Shown here: piece by piece, positions 42,823 through 53,136 of the stretch
Layout of the letters: each line of letters begins with the position of its first letter
Position numbering within the stretch: the first letter of the stretch is position 1
NCBI RefSeq assembly: GCF_000359745.1
Contig: NZ_AQHN01000011.1
Span: 62,001-126,000 of the forward strand
Direction: 5' to 3'
DNA from: Rhizobium freirei PRF 81
Lineage (GTDB): Bacteria; Pseudomonadota; Alphaproteobacteria; Rhizobiales; Rhizobiaceae
Length of the DNA stretch: 64,000 bases
Translations under genes and position numbers: made by a program
The notes under the pieces: model-generated
Seen by the model: only the letters and a program-made list of their open reading frames with translations
Told to the model about the DNA's origin: nothing
The model's database searches: none

Positions 42823-43350
42823 TCAAGGCAGCAGCTTGACCTCATTCAGAATCTCGACCGGCGGAAAGCTTATGCAATCCACCGTATCGAAGGTAAGCGT
42901 AAATCGGGCGGGCGTTCCCGCGGCCCATTTCAGCGCCTGTTCCGCCATGCTTGCGGGGATCTTCATCGCAATGGTGCAATGCGGCTGCCAGCGATCCGGA
43001 CGGGAATGCTCATGGCAAAGGGCGGGATCGATCTCGTCGTGAATGGCGGCGTGTATTTTCCTTAAGATTCGATCGTCTTTGGGGCGCGCCCAAAGCACCA
43101 GCATCTCATTTGCGAAATGGTCGATGCCGGAGAACTCGATCGACAGGGATGACATCTGGCTGAAGACTTTTTGAACAGCAGCGAAAAGCGAGGGGGGAGC
43201 GATATCAGCATAGACGGCAAGGGTGAGATGCGGCGAATAGTTCAGCGCCTCCATCGACGGCGCGGTTTCGAACCGGCTCGCCTCGCGCCAGAGATCCCAA
43301 ACCGGGGCGGCGCTGTCGTTGGCGCATTTCAGAACGATCGCATGTGGCAT
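42823..43350 (-). CDS. 2'-5' RNA ligase/2H phosphoesterase family protein
   Basis: A 175-residue protein with both histidine motifs of the 2H phosphoesterase superfamily: SPHLTLAV (His41, Thr43) and QPHCTIAM at about residue 122. Known relatives (LigT/ThpR) act on 2',3'-cyclic phosphates or 2'-5' linkages in RNA. The natural substrate of such bacterial proteins is not settled. It is divergent from hisS. Confidence 0.85.
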   Translation of the reverse strand: MPHAIVLKCANDSAAPVWDLWREASRFETAPSMEALNYSPHLTLAVYADIAPPSLFAAVQKVFSQMSSLSIEFSGIDHFANEMLVLWARPKDDRILRKIHAAIHDEIDPALCHEHSRPDRWQPHCTIAMKIPASMAEQALKWAAGTPARFTLTFDTVDCISFPPVEILNEVKLLP

Positions 43351-43475
43351 GGTATCTATCTCGCCTCGTCTGGCTTTTTGTCCGTTTGTCCGTCGTTAGC
43401 ATAGAACAATCCTTGCCGCACTCAGCCCAATCCGCTAGTTAACCGCGACTGTTCCCGTACCGGATTACCCAAGAT

Positions 43476-44999
43476 ATGAGCGACAAACAGAAGAAACCGC
43501 AGAAGCTCAAGGCCCGCCTGCCGCGTGGCTTTGTCGATCGTTCGGCCAGCGACATTCGCGCCGTCAACGAGATGACCTCCAAGATCCGGGCGGTTTACGA
43601 GCATTATGGTTTCGATCCTGTCGAAACGCCGCTGTTCGAATACACCGATGCGCTCGGCAAATTCCTGCCCGACAGCGACCGGCCGAACGAAGGCGTGTTC
43701 TCGCTTCAGGATGACGACGAGCAGTGGATGTCGCTGCGTTACGACCTGACGGCGCCGTTGGCCCGTCATGTCGCCGAGAATTTCAACGAGATACAGCTTC
43801 CTTACCGCACCTATCGCGCCGGCTATGTTTTCCGCAACGAAAAGCCAGGCCCGGGCCGCTTCCGCCAGTTCATGCAGTTCGATGCAGATACCGTCGGCGC
43901 GCCGGGCGTGCAGGCGGATGCCGAGATGTGCATGATGATGGCCGACACGCTGGAAGCTTTGGGCATCAAGCGCGGCGACTATGTGATCCGCGTCAACAAC
44001 CGCAAGGTTCTCGACGGTGTCTTGGAAGCGATCGGTCTTGGCGGCGATGACAAGGCTGCTCAGCGGTTGAACGTGCTGCGCGCCATCGACAAGCTTGACA
44101 AATTCGGCCCGGAAGGTGTGGCGCTGCTGCTCGGCGCCGGCCGCAAGGACGAATCCGGTGACTTCACCAAGGGCGCCGGTCTTAACGCCGATCAGATCGA
44201 GAAGGTGCTCTTCTTCGTCGGCATCAAGGATTACGCCAAAAGCGCCGTTCGTCTTGCCGAACTGGTTGCCGGCACGTCCAACGGCGTGGAGGGCGTCGAC
44301 GAGCTGAATTTCATCGGCAGCCTCGTTACCAGCGCCGGCTATCAGGACGATCGCATCAAGATCGATCCGTCCGTCGTGCGCGGCCTCGAATATTATACCG
44401 GTCCGGTTTACGAGGCCGAGCTGCTGTTCGACGTCACCAACGAGAAAGGTGAAAAGGTCATCTTCGGTTCGGTTGGCGGCGGCGGCCGTTATGACGGGCT
44501 CGTCTCGCGCTTCATGGGCCAGCCAGTGCCGGCCACCGGCTTCTCCATCGGCGTGTCGCGCCTGATGACGGCGCTGAAGAACCTCGGCAAGCTCGGCACG
44601 GAAGAGGTGATCGAGCCCGTGCTTGTCACTGTCATGGATGGCGATGTCGATGCCATGGGGCGCTACCAGCGCTTCACGCAGCAGCTGCGCGCCGCCGGTA
44701 TCCGCGCCGAGATGTTCCAGGGCAACTGGAAGAAGTTCGGCAACCAGCTGAAATATGCCGATCGCCGCGGCTGCCCGATCGCCATCATTCAGGGCGGCGA
44801 CGAGCGCGCCCAGGGCGTCGTCCAGATCAAGGATCTGATCGAGGGCAAGCGCCTTTCCGGCGAGATCGAGGACAATGCCAGCTGGCGCGAGGCCCGCGTG
44901 GCACAGGAAACCGTGCCGGAAGCCGAGCTTATCGCCAAGGTGCAGGAAATATTGGCGGCGCACGCGGAAGACCGGAAGAGGGCGCTCGGCAATGTCTGA
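43476..44999 (+). CDS. hisS: histidyl-tRNA synthetase
   Basis: HisRS charges tRNA-His in the cytoplasm. The 507-residue protein is longer than the typical bacterial form (about 420). The class II motifs are present: [12 protein letters not shown] (motif 2 region), [20 protein letters not shown], the His-binding [16 protein letters not shown], and GGGGRYDGL (motif 3). A C-terminal anticodon-binding domain begins near [10 protein letters not shown]. Rhizobial HisRS belongs to an alphaproteobacterial group whose tRNA-His lacks the usual extra 5' G; the length fits this but the tRNA is not in the window. It starts the hisS-hisZ-hisG cluster. Confidence 0.96.
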   Translation: MSDKQKKPQKLKARLPRGFVDRSASDIRAVNEMTSKIRAVYEHYGFDPVETPLFEYTDALGKFLPDSDRPNEGVFSLQDDDEQWMSLRYDLTAPLARHVAENFNEIQLPYRTYRAGYVFRNEKPGPGRFRQFMQFDADTVGAPGVQADAEMCMMMADTLEALGIKRGDYVIRVNNRKVLDGVLEAIGLGGDDKAAQRLNVLRAIDKLDKFGPEGVALLLGAGRKDESGDFTKGAGLNADQIEKVLFFVGIKDYAKSAVRLAELVAGTSNGVEGVDELNFIGSLVTSAGYQDDRIKIDPSVVRGLEYYTGPVYEAELLFDVTNEKGEKVIFGSVGGGGRYDGLVSRFMGQPVPATGFSIGVSRLMTALKNLGKLGTEEVIEPVLVTVMDGDVDAMGRYQRFTQQLRAAGIRAEMFQGNWKKFGNQLKYADRRGCPIAIIQGGDERAQGVVQIKDLIEGKRLSGEIEDNASWREARVAQETVPEAELIAKVQEILAAHAEDRKRALGNV

Positions 45000-45011
45000 G
45001 CGTGTGGCTTT

Positions 45012-45170
45012 GCCCCTCACCCTAGCCCTCTCCCCGTTGACGGGGAGAGGGGACGACCTTTTTTGTTGCGGTCCATCGGCTCCCACAGAAGTGAGGGGAG
45101 ATAGAAGGCGCGCCCATCTCCTTCTCCCCGTCCAAACGGGGAGAAGGTGGCCGACAGGCCGGATGAGGGG
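45012..45170. repeat. RIME-like mosaic palindromic element between hisS and hisZ
   Basis: CCCTCTCCCCGT (45026-45037) pairs with ACGGGGAGAGGG (45040-45051), and CCTTCTCCCCGT (45120-45131) pairs with ACGGGGAGAAGG (45136-45147). It starts GCCCCTCACCCTAGCCC and ends GGCCGACAGGCCGGATGAGG. It is the best-preserved of the three copies and fills the 192-base gap within the his cluster. Confidence 0.88.
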
Positions 45171-45191
45171 TTTTAGTGGAGTTCTTACCCC

Positions 45192-46310
45192 ATGCCCCTG
45201 ATCAACCTTCCGGGTTTTGCCGGCGATCTGCTGGACGAATTCACCGTTCGCGGGACGGAGAGGGTGGATACGCCCATCATCCAGCCGGCCGAACCCTTTC
45301 TAGACATGGCGGGCGAAGATCTTCGCCGCCGCATCTTCATGACCGAAAGCGAAACCGGCGCCAGCCTTTGCCTGCGTCCGGAGTTCACCATTCCGGTCTG
45401 CCTGCGCCATATCGAAACCGCGACCGGCACGCCGAAGCGTTATTCCTATCTCGGCGAGATCTTTCGCCAGCGCCGCGAAGGCGGTCATGAGTTCTATCAG
45501 GCCGGCATCGAGGATCTGGGTGACGGCGATACGGCCAGCGCCGATGCGCGCGCCATCGGCGATGCCATCGGTATCCTGAACCGGCTCGTGCCCGGCAAGT
45601 CGCTTTCGGTGACGCTTGGCGATCAGGCCGTGTTCGAGGCTGTGGTCCAGGCGCTCGGGCTGCCGTCCGGCTGGCAGAAGCGGTTGATCCACGCTTTCGG
45701 CAACATGATGCAGCTCGAAACCCTGCTGACACGACTTGCAAGCCCGCAGCCTGTTACCGGGCTCGACGCGCATGTGCTCGATTTCCTCAATCGCGGCGAC
45801 GAGCAGGGGCTCGTCAAGCATATCGACGCCACCATGCATGCAACCGGCTATTCCGCCAATGCCAGCCGCTCGCCGCAGGAAATCGCCCGCCGCCTTCGCG
45901 AGAAGCTGGTGCTGTCGGAAACGCGGCTTGATGATGCCGCTTTCCTCGTATTGGAAGAATTCCTGTCCTTGAGCGTGCCCCTGGCGGACGCCTCCGCAGC
46001 ACTGGCCGGTTTTGCCGATGCGGCAGGCCTGAAGCTGGGCAAGGCATTGGAAAGCTTCGATGCCCGCGTCGCCGCATTGGCCAAGGCCGGTGTCGATGCC
46101 TCGCAGATAGACTACCGCGCCGCCTTCGGCCGTCCCCTTGATTATTATACCGGCCTCGTCTTCGAAGTGACGGTGGAAGGATCGAGCGCGGTGCTTGCCG
46201 GCGGTGGCCGTTTCGACCGGCTGATGACCCTGCTCGGCGCCAAGGACCATATCCCGGCCGTCGGCTTCGCGCTCTGGCTCGATCGTATCGAAAATGCGAG
46301 GGCCGCCTGA
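45192..46310 (+). CDS. hisZ: ATP phosphoribosyltransferase regulatory subunit
   Basis: HisZ is a catalytically inactive HisRS paralogue that combines with short HisG to form the histidine-sensitive ATP phosphoribosyltransferase. The 372-residue protein keeps the class II core: [60 protein letters not shown] and [14 protein letters not shown]. It lacks the C-terminal anticodon-binding domain, as expected. It starts at 45192 and its TGA overlaps the hisG ATG (TGATG), indicating coupling. Confidence 0.95.
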   Translation: MPLINLPGFAGDLLDEFTVRGTERVDTPIIQPAEPFLDMAGEDLRRRIFMTESETGASLCLRPEFTIPVCLRHIETATGTPKRYSYLGEIFRQRREGGHEFYQAGIEDLGDGDTASADARAIGDAIGILNRLVPGKSLSVTLGDQAVFEAVVQALGLPSGWQKRLIHAFGNMMQLETLLTRLASPQPVTGLDAHVLDFLNRGDEQGLVKHIDATMHATGYSANASRSPQEIARRLREKLVLSETRLDDAAFLVLEEFLSLSVPLADASAALAGFADAAGLKLGKALESFDARVAALAKAGVDASQIDYRAAFGRPLDYYTGLVFEVTVEGSSAVLAGGGRFDRLMTLLGAKDHIPAVGFALWLDRIENARAA

Positions 46311-47005
46311 TGACCATCACCATTGCGCTTCCCTCCAAGGGTCGGATGAAGGACGATTGTTCGGCTGTTTTCGAGCGTGCCGGCATGCCCATCGTCGCCG
46401 TCGGCAATGATCGCTCCTATCGTGGCCGCGTCGAAGGCTTAGAAGGCGTTGAAATCGCCTTCCTGTCGGCCTCGGAAATCTCCCGTGAGATCGGCAATGG
46501 CAGCGTCGATTTCGGCATTACCGGCGAGGATCTCGTGCGCGAAGGCATGGCCGAGGCCGACCGCCGCGTCGAATTCTGCGCAAGGCTTGGCTTCGGTCAC
46601 GCCGATGTCGTCGTCGCCGTGCCGGAAATCTGGCTCGATGTCGATACGATGGCCGATCTCGGCGACGTCGCCGCTGATTTCCGCGCCCGTCATGGCCACA
46701 GGCTGACGGTTGCGACGAAATACTGGCGCCTGACGCAGCAGTTCTTCTCCAGCCAGCACGGCATCCAGCTCTACCGCATTGTCGAAAGCCTCGGCGCGAC
46801 GGAGGGGGCACCCGCTGCCGGCTCTGCCGACATCATCGTCGACATCACCTCGACCGGCTCGACCCTTCGGGCGAACCATCTGAAGGTCCTGTCGGACGGA
46901 ATCATCCTGCGCTCGGAGGCTTGCCTGGTGCGCGCGCGCAAGGAGGGCCACGAAGGCGATCCGATGGTTCAGCGCATCATTTCGGCGGTGCGCGGCGCGC
47001 TCTGA
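46310..47005 (+). CDS. hisG: ATP phosphoribosyltransferase, short form
   Basis: HisG joins ATP and PRPP, the first step of histidine synthesis. The 231-residue protein is the short form, which needs HisZ and lacks the C-terminal regulatory domain. Motifs: [25 protein letters not shown] at the start, [28 protein letters not shown], and the PRPP loop [19 protein letters not shown]. Its start overlaps the hisZ stop by one base. A strong terminator follows. Confidence 0.97.
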   Translation: MTITIALPSKGRMKDDCSAVFERAGMPIVAVGNDRSYRGRVEGLEGVEIAFLSASEISREIGNGSVDFGITGEDLVREGMAEADRRVEFCARLGFGHADVVVAVPEIWLDVDTMADLGDVAADFRARHGHRLTVATKYWRLTQQFFSSQHGIQLYRIVESLGATEGAPAAGSADIIVDITSTGSTLRANHLKVLSDGIILRSEACLVRARKEGHEGDPMVQRIISAVRGAL

Positions 47006-47034
47006 CTTTCCAGTTTCCTGTTCACGCAAAAAAA

Positions 47035-47064
47035 GGCCCGCCGGAATTCCGGCGGGCCTTTTGT
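47035..47064. terminator. bidirectional terminator between hisG and the DoxX gene
   Basis: GGCCCGCCGGAA and TTCCGGCGGGCC (47035-47058) form a fully self-complementary 24-base stem, with AAAAAAA before it and TTTTGT after it, so it can end transcripts from both convergent genes. Confidence 0.9.
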
Positions 47065-47083
47065 CTTGGGAAGTATGCGGCAA

Positions 47084-47527
47084 TCAGGCGGCTGCGTAGG
47101 CACCGCGGCGTGCATCGACCGAGTAGACGCCTGCGCCGTTGGTAGCGAGCATGACGTATGCGCCGGCGAGCGTGATGTTCTTCAGGAAGTTGACGAAGTT
47201 CAGGCCGTTGATCCAGCCGTTGGCGGCAGCCGGGAAGTCCGGAACATTGACCGTTCCCAGATGGAAGACGATACCGGTGAAGACACAGAAAGCGGCGAGC
47301 AGCCAGCCGACGATGCGGATCTGGAAGCCGATCAGCACGCAGACGCCGGTGACGAATTCAAACGCGCCGGCAAGATAGGTGAGCAGCGTCGCTGCCGGCA
47401 TTCCGGCGCCGGCGATCATGCCGGCCGTGCCTGCCGGATCGGTCAGCTTGCCGAAGCCGGCGAAGATGAACATGAAGGCGAGCAGGATGCGCGCCACGAG
47501 AATGATGATGTTGTTGCTATTGGACAT
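47084..47527 (-). CDS. DoxX-family membrane protein
   Basis: A 147-residue four-helix inner-membrane protein of the DoxX family: IIILVARILLAFMFIFAGFGKLTDP is the signature first helix, followed by AGMPAATLLTYLAGAFEFVTGVCVLIG and two more helices with FHLGTVNVPD between. Relatives serve in terminal oxidase or thiosulfate systems and in oxidative-stress complexes, but most are uncharacterised. The ATG at 47527 precedes the first helix; the upstream frame to 47686 is not protein-like. It is divergent from a GST gene. Confidence 0.9.
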   Translation of the reverse strand: MSNSNNIIILVARILLAFMFIFAGFGKLTDPAGTAGMIAGAGMPAATLLTYLAGAFEFVTGVCVLIGFQIRIVGWLLAAFCVFTGIVFHLGTVNVPDFPAAANGWINGLNFVNFLKNITLAGAYVMLATNGAGVYSVDARRGAYAAA

Positions 47528-47742
47528 GACGGTCTCCAGTGAATTGGGTTTGGACTGAGTGGCGACAATTTCTGGAGACAGATATTCGTGATTTTTCGGA
47601 GGTTGAAAAGATAAACAACTGCGTACAATTAGTTCACAATCATTGAACAATGGTGAGGTTGCGACCCCTCTTTCCATCGGCGGCATATCGGTTATGGTGG
47701 CGGCAATTCATCGCCAAATCATACTCTTAAGGAGCGAATCCT

Positions 47743-48450
47743 ATGGCCGATCTCTCGTCATTTCCGATCACCAAGCGCTGGCCTGCCAGCAATCCGGACG
47801 TCATCCAGCTCTATTCATTGCCGACGCCGAATGGCGTGAAGGTCTCGATCGCGCTGGAGGAGCTCGGTCTGCCCTATGAGCCGCATCTGGTCTCATTCAG
47901 CACCAATGATCAGAAGTCGCCGGAATTCGTTTCGCTGAACCCGAACGGCCGCATCCCAGCGATCATCGACCCGAATGGCCCGGACGGCAAACCGATCGGC
48001 CTGTTCGAATCCGGTGCGATCCTCGTCTATCTCGCCGAGAAGACCGGCAAGCTCATGCCTCAGGACGCCGCCAAGCGCTACGGGACGCTGGAATGGGTCT
48101 TCTTCCAGATGGCAGGCGTCGGCCCCATGTTCGGTCAGTTCGGCCATTTCTTCAAATTTGCCGCCGACAAGGTCGCCAACAATTCCTATCCGGTCGAGCG
48201 CTATCGCGATGAGGCCAAGCGCCTCCTCGGTGTGCTGGAAGAGCGCCTGAAAGGGCGCCAGTGGATCATGGGAGACGACTATACAATCGCCGACATCGCG
48301 ACATTTCCCTGGGTTCGCGGTGTCGACGTCTTCTATGGCGGCCGCGAGATTCTTGAACTCGAGAGCTTCCCGGTAGTCATGGCCTGGCTGGAACGCGCCC
48401 TTGCGCGCCCCGCAAGCCAGGTTGGCCTGAACATTCCGAAGCGGGATTGA
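47743..48450 (+). CDS. glutathione S-transferase, Nu-class (YghU/YfcG-like)
   Basis: A 235-residue GST. The thioredoxin-fold N-terminal domain has IQLYSLPTPNGVKVSIALEELGLPYEPH, NPNGRIPAIIDPNGPDG with the cis-Pro, and GLFESGAILVYLAEKTGKL with the Glu-Ser that binds the gamma-glutamyl group. The helical C-terminal domain shows WVFFQMAGVGPMFGQFGHF and DDYTIADIATFPWV. YghU-like enzymes reduce organic peroxides or disulfides with two glutathiones. Glutathione is supplied by gshA at 20292. It is divergent from DoxX. Confidence 0.93.
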   Translation: MADLSSFPITKRWPASNPDVIQLYSLPTPNGVKVSIALEELGLPYEPHLVSFSTNDQKSPEFVSLNPNGRIPAIIDPNGPDGKPIGLFESGAILVYLAEKTGKLMPQDAAKRYGTLEWVFFQMAGVGPMFGQFGHFFKFAADKVANNSYPVERYRDEAKRLLGVLEERLKGRQWIMGDDYTIADIATFPWVRGVDVFYGGREILELESFPVVMAWLERALARPASQVGLNIPKRD

Positions 48451-48510
48451 TTGGTTCTTCGGGGCTCGGCAGGTCAGGCGGGTCCTTCTCGATCGGCGTC
48501 TATGTGCCTG

Positions 48511-48656
48511 GCCCCTCACCTCAGCCCTCTCCCCGTAAACGGGGCGAGGGGGCCGGTTGGCTTTCTTGGCAGGTTTGCCTTCAGCAACGAAGGTGTCGAT
48601 TTTGGAAGAGGGGACTCCCTCTCGCCGCAAGCGGGGAGAGGGCTGGGGTGAGGGGG
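48511..48656. repeat. RIME-like mosaic palindromic element after the GST gene
   Basis: It begins GCCCCTCACCTCAGCCCTCT and ends with the inverse, AGAGGGCTGGGGTGAGGGGG, so the two ends are inverted repeats. Inner palindrome: CCCTCTCGCCGC (48617-48628) with GCGGGGAGAGGG (48631-48642). It differs from the other two copies in having inverted termini, consistent with mosaic assembly. It lies between convergent genes. Confidence 0.82.
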
Positions 48657-48700
48657 ACAAGCGCACAAGTGCGACGATGACGAACTCACCTGACAATCAT

Positions 48701-49162
48701 CTACTGCCGGGCCGCCAGCTGGCTCCCCGGCTCCAGCTTGAAGCGCGGAAACAGGAAGACGCCGACCATGCTGCCGGCATGGTGATTATCCGCCGCGACG
48801 GATTCGCCGACGCAGAAGATCGGTTGGCGATGGCCGTTGGCACCAAGGGTCGTGGTGGAATAGCAGAAGCTGGATGCGGCGGTCGACGCCCGTTCAAAAA
48901 GATCGAGGATGCGCGCGCGATCCGTCGCGTCATAACAATGCATCAGGCTCAGGAGGCCGCACTCCGAAGAGTTTAGCCCATGCAGCATGGTGCTCCACTG
49001 CCCGAGCTTGATAAGGCCGCTCGACAGGTCGCCGGTCCAGCCTTCGGAAACGCAGAATTGCGCGAGGAGGTCGGGATCATGGCTATCGAACGACAGCGAA
49101 CCAGGCGCAAACGGTGCGGCAAAATTTGCTTTGGCAATCTTGAACAAGCTGATCCCCACCAC
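48701..49162 (-). CDS. protein of unknown function, possible PAS-like fold
   Basis: A 153-residue protein with a GTG start. I do not recognise its family. The C-terminal part, FCYSTTTLGANGHRQPIFCVGESVAADNHHAGSMVGVFLFPRFKL, has the strand-loop-strand pattern of the last strands of a PAS domain, and the middle (ARILDLFERASTAASSFCYS) could be the helix before them. The start is uncertain: no clear ribosome-binding site is seen, and a 64-codon frame (49083-49277) overlaps it upstream in another frame. It lies downstream of groESL on the same strand. Confidence 0.55.
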   Translation of the reverse strand: MVGISLFKIAKANFAAPFAPGSLSFDSHDPDLLAQFCVSEGWTGDLSSGLIKLGQWSTMLHGLNSSECGLLSLMHCYDATDRARILDLFERASTAASSFCYSTTTLGANGHRQPIFCVGESVAADNHHAGSMVGVFLFPRFKLEPGSQLAARQ

Positions 49163-49550
49163 TTGGGCGCATCGGCCCTTGCGCGTCCCGTTTGAATTTC
49201 AGATGAACCGGGTGGAAGGTCTGTTTGCCCGCCGCACCGTCATGAAGAAAACAGAGCCGCCTCTCTGTTGTTGTCATTTCTCAACAATGTTTTCGGATGG
49301 TGATCCGGCCTGCGAAGTCATTTCAAGTAATAAATCCGGACGATTCCAACCCGTCAAGGTCATGGCCGAGCCAAGCCGTAGGTTAATCCTATCCAAAAGC
49401 AATAAAATTTGCGTGCATTGCAGCCAACTCTCCAAAATCGCTGCGCTGCGAGTTATAGGGGCTTTTCTTAAAACGGCAATGGGGAGGTTGCATAAATTTG
49501 CACTGCCAGAGAAACTTGCCAGACTTGCGCAAGGGCCGTTTTGGCACAAC
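49163..49550. other. long gap between groEL terminator and the unknown gene
   Basis: About 390 bases, more AT-rich than the flanks. Frames at 49274-49552 and 49083-49277 (minus) exist but neither resembles a protein nor has a good ribosome-binding site. It probably holds the promoter and leader of the downstream gene. Confidence 0.45.
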
Positions 49551-49576
49551 AAAAAAGGGCGGCCCGAGAGCCGCCC
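49551..49576 (-). terminator. Rho-independent terminator of groESL
   Basis: On the minus strand GGGCGGC and GCCGCCC (plus 49570-49576 and 49557-49563) form a stem with a six-base loop, followed by six T residues. It lies beyond the two duplicated groEL-tail units, so it is presumably the original terminator displaced by the duplication. Confidence 0.88.
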
Positions 49577-49625
49577 TTCGTCAATTCCGGATGCCGGATT
49601 GAACAGTCGTAATAAGGCTAAAACC

Positions 49626-51518
<1,893 letters not shown>

Positions 51519-51549
51519 TCAGCTTTATCGGAAAAGGGAACCGGCCGGA

Positions 51550-51846
51550 TTAGCCGATGATGCCCATGATGTCGGCTTCCTTCATGATCAGAAGGTCTTC
51601 GCCGTTGAGCTTTACTTCGGTGCCCGACCACTTGCCGAACAGAACGCGATCGCCAACCTTGACGTCGAGTGCTACGACCTTGCCGGATTCATCGCGAGCG
51701 CCGGAACCGACGGCGACGATTTCGCCTTCCTGCGGCTTTTCCTTGGCGGTATCGGGAATGATGATGCCACCCTTGGTCTTTTCTTCCGACTCGACGCGAC
51801 GAACGACGACACGGTCATGAAGGGGGCGGAAATTGGTGCTTGCCAT
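51550..51846 (-). CDS. groES: co-chaperonin GroES
   Basis: The 98-residue co-chaperonin caps the GroEL ring. Typical sequence: [44 protein letters not shown] with the mobile loop around [10 protein letters not shown], and [26 protein letters not shown] at the end. It is the first gene of the groESL operon. A CIRCE site lies 59 bases upstream of the start and a heat-shock type promoter just beyond. Confidence 0.98.
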   Translation of the reverse strand: MASTNFRPLHDRVVVRRVESEEKTKGGIIIPDTAKEKPQEGEIVAVGSGARDESGKVVALDVKVGDRVLFGKWSGTEVKLNGEDLLIMKEADIMGIIG

Positions 51847-51905
51847 TGTCTAATCCCTCGATCAAATGACATTCACGGATCAGCGGGGGATCCGTATGGA
51901 CTTTG

Positions 51906-51932
51906 TTAGCACTCAGCATTGGCGAGTGCTAG
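51906..51932 (-). promoter_or_regulatory. CIRCE operator (HrcA site) of groESL
   Basis: TTAGCACTC (51906-51914), nine spacer bases, then GAGTGCTAG (51924-51932): eight of nine positions of each arm fit the CIRCE consensus. HrcA repressor binding here represses groESL until heat shock. Confidence 0.95.
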
Positions 51933-51940
51933 CGACGGTG

Positions 51941-51969
51941 ATTTAGGGGTGCCTACAGGGCGAGTCAAG
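51941..51969 (-). promoter_or_regulatory. groESL promoter, RpoH-like
   Basis: On the minus strand CTTGAC (51969-51964) and CCCTAAAT (51948-51941) are separated by 15 bases (17 to CTAAAT). This fits alphaproteobacterial RpoH (sigma-32) promoters as well as the housekeeping type. The CIRCE site lies at the expected transcription start, so both controls probably apply. Confidence 0.65.
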
Positions 51970-52271
51970 AACAGCACTGTGAAATTTTTACGGCGCCGTT
52001 CGGCTCATTCCGAGGATGATTAACGGCGATGGCCCTCGCGGGTAGCATGTCGTTGCAGCGGTTCCCTCATTTTGATCCCGTACGGAAGGCCTTCGCAACG
52101 CCCTTTCTCGCTCATTCCGCCGAGGTCTCCGCCACATCTTTCTGCCGCTCACCGCTGCGGCTTTCGTTCGCCCTCCGAGCCTTGTGCGGCGCAAAAACCT
52201 CGTGCGTCGCTCTTGTAATTTGCCGGCCGGTTTGCGATGTCAGCCCGTGATTTATTTGATGCGAGGACGGC

Positions 52272-53120
52272 ATGGGCAAACGGATCGAAAGCTTTCGCGA
52301 TATCGGCGGACTTTATGACGTTGCGCTCTGCGATGTCTGGGGCGTGCTTCACAACGGCGTCACCGCCTACAAGGAAGCCTCGGTCGCGCTCGAAGCTGCC
52401 CGCGCCGAAGGGCTGACCGTGGTCCTGATCACCAACTCTCCGCGCGTTGCTCCGAAGGTCGTCGAGCAACTGCGTGCGATCGGCGTACCCGACAGCGTTT
52501 ACGATCGCATCATCACCTCGGGCGACGTGACGCGCAAGCTGATCGCCGAAGGCCCGAAGAAGGTATTCCTCCTCGGTCCCGAGCGGGATATCGGCATCCT
52601 TGAAGGGCTGGACGTCGAACGTGTCGACGCCGGCGAGGCCGAAAGCATCGTCTGCACCGGTTTCTTCGATGATGAGACCGAAACGCCCGACGACTATACC
52701 GATATGCTGATGGCCTGGTCGGCCCGCAATGTGCCGCTCATCTGCGCCAACCCGGATCTCGTTGTCGAACGCGGCCATCGGATGATCCCCTGCGCCGGCG
52801 CCATGGCCGCCTATTATGAGCGCCTCGGCGGCCGGACTCGGATCGCCGGCAAGCCGCACCAGCCGATCTACGAGGCAGCGCTCGCCGCTGCCCGCGAGGT
52901 GAAGAGCGAATTCCCGCTGTCGCGCGTCGTTGCCATCGGCGACGGCATGCCGACCGACGTGCGTGGCGCGCTCGATTACGGCCTCGATCTCCTTTATATC
53001 AGCCATGGCATCCATGCCCGCGAATATGTCGTCGAAGGGCATACGGACGAAGCTGCACTTGGCGCCTTCCTGGCGCGCGAACAGGCTTCGCCGAAGTGGT
53101 GGATGCCGCGCCTTGTCTGA
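52272..53120 (+). CDS. HAD-superfamily class IIA hydrolase (TIGR01459 type)
   Basis: A 282-residue phosphatase of the NagD-like HAD class IIA group, in the alphaproteobacterial TIGR01459 set. Motif I is ALCDVWGVLHNG, motif II VVLITNSPR, motif III around IAGKPHQPIYEAAL with Lys, motif IV VVAIGDGMPTDVRGALDYG. The large C2 cap is intact. Relatives hydrolyse nucleotides or sugar phosphates; the substrate is unknown. It is 16 bases upstream of ribF and likely co-transcribed. Confidence 0.92.
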   Translation: MGKRIESFRDIGGLYDVALCDVWGVLHNGVTAYKEASVALEAARAEGLTVVLITNSPRVAPKVVEQLRAIGVPDSVYDRIITSGDVTRKLIAEGPKKVFLLGPERDIGILEGLDVERVDAGEAESIVCTGFFDDETETPDDYTDMLMAWSARNVPLICANPDLVVERGHRMIPCAGAMAAYYERLGGRTRIAGKPHQPIYEAALAAAREVKSEFPLSRVVAIGDGMPTDVRGALDYGLDLLYISHGIHAREYVVEGHTDEAALGAFLAREQASPKWWMPRLV

Positions 53121-53136
53121 GGGGATTTGGTAGACG

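Noticed and set aside
43422-45086. 554-codon minus-strand frame opposite hisS
   Set aside because: It covers hisS and its RIME-like element, with a low-complexity Asp/His/Leu-rich translation typical of a shadow frame.
49274-49552. 92-codon minus-strand frame downstream of groEL
   Set aside because: It starts next to the groEL terminator, lacks a ribosome-binding site and has no recognisable features.
52029-52250. 73-codon plus-strand frame between groES and the HAD gene
   Set aside because: The composition is Ser/Arg/Cys-rich without family resemblance, and it probably reflects non-coding promoter sequence.
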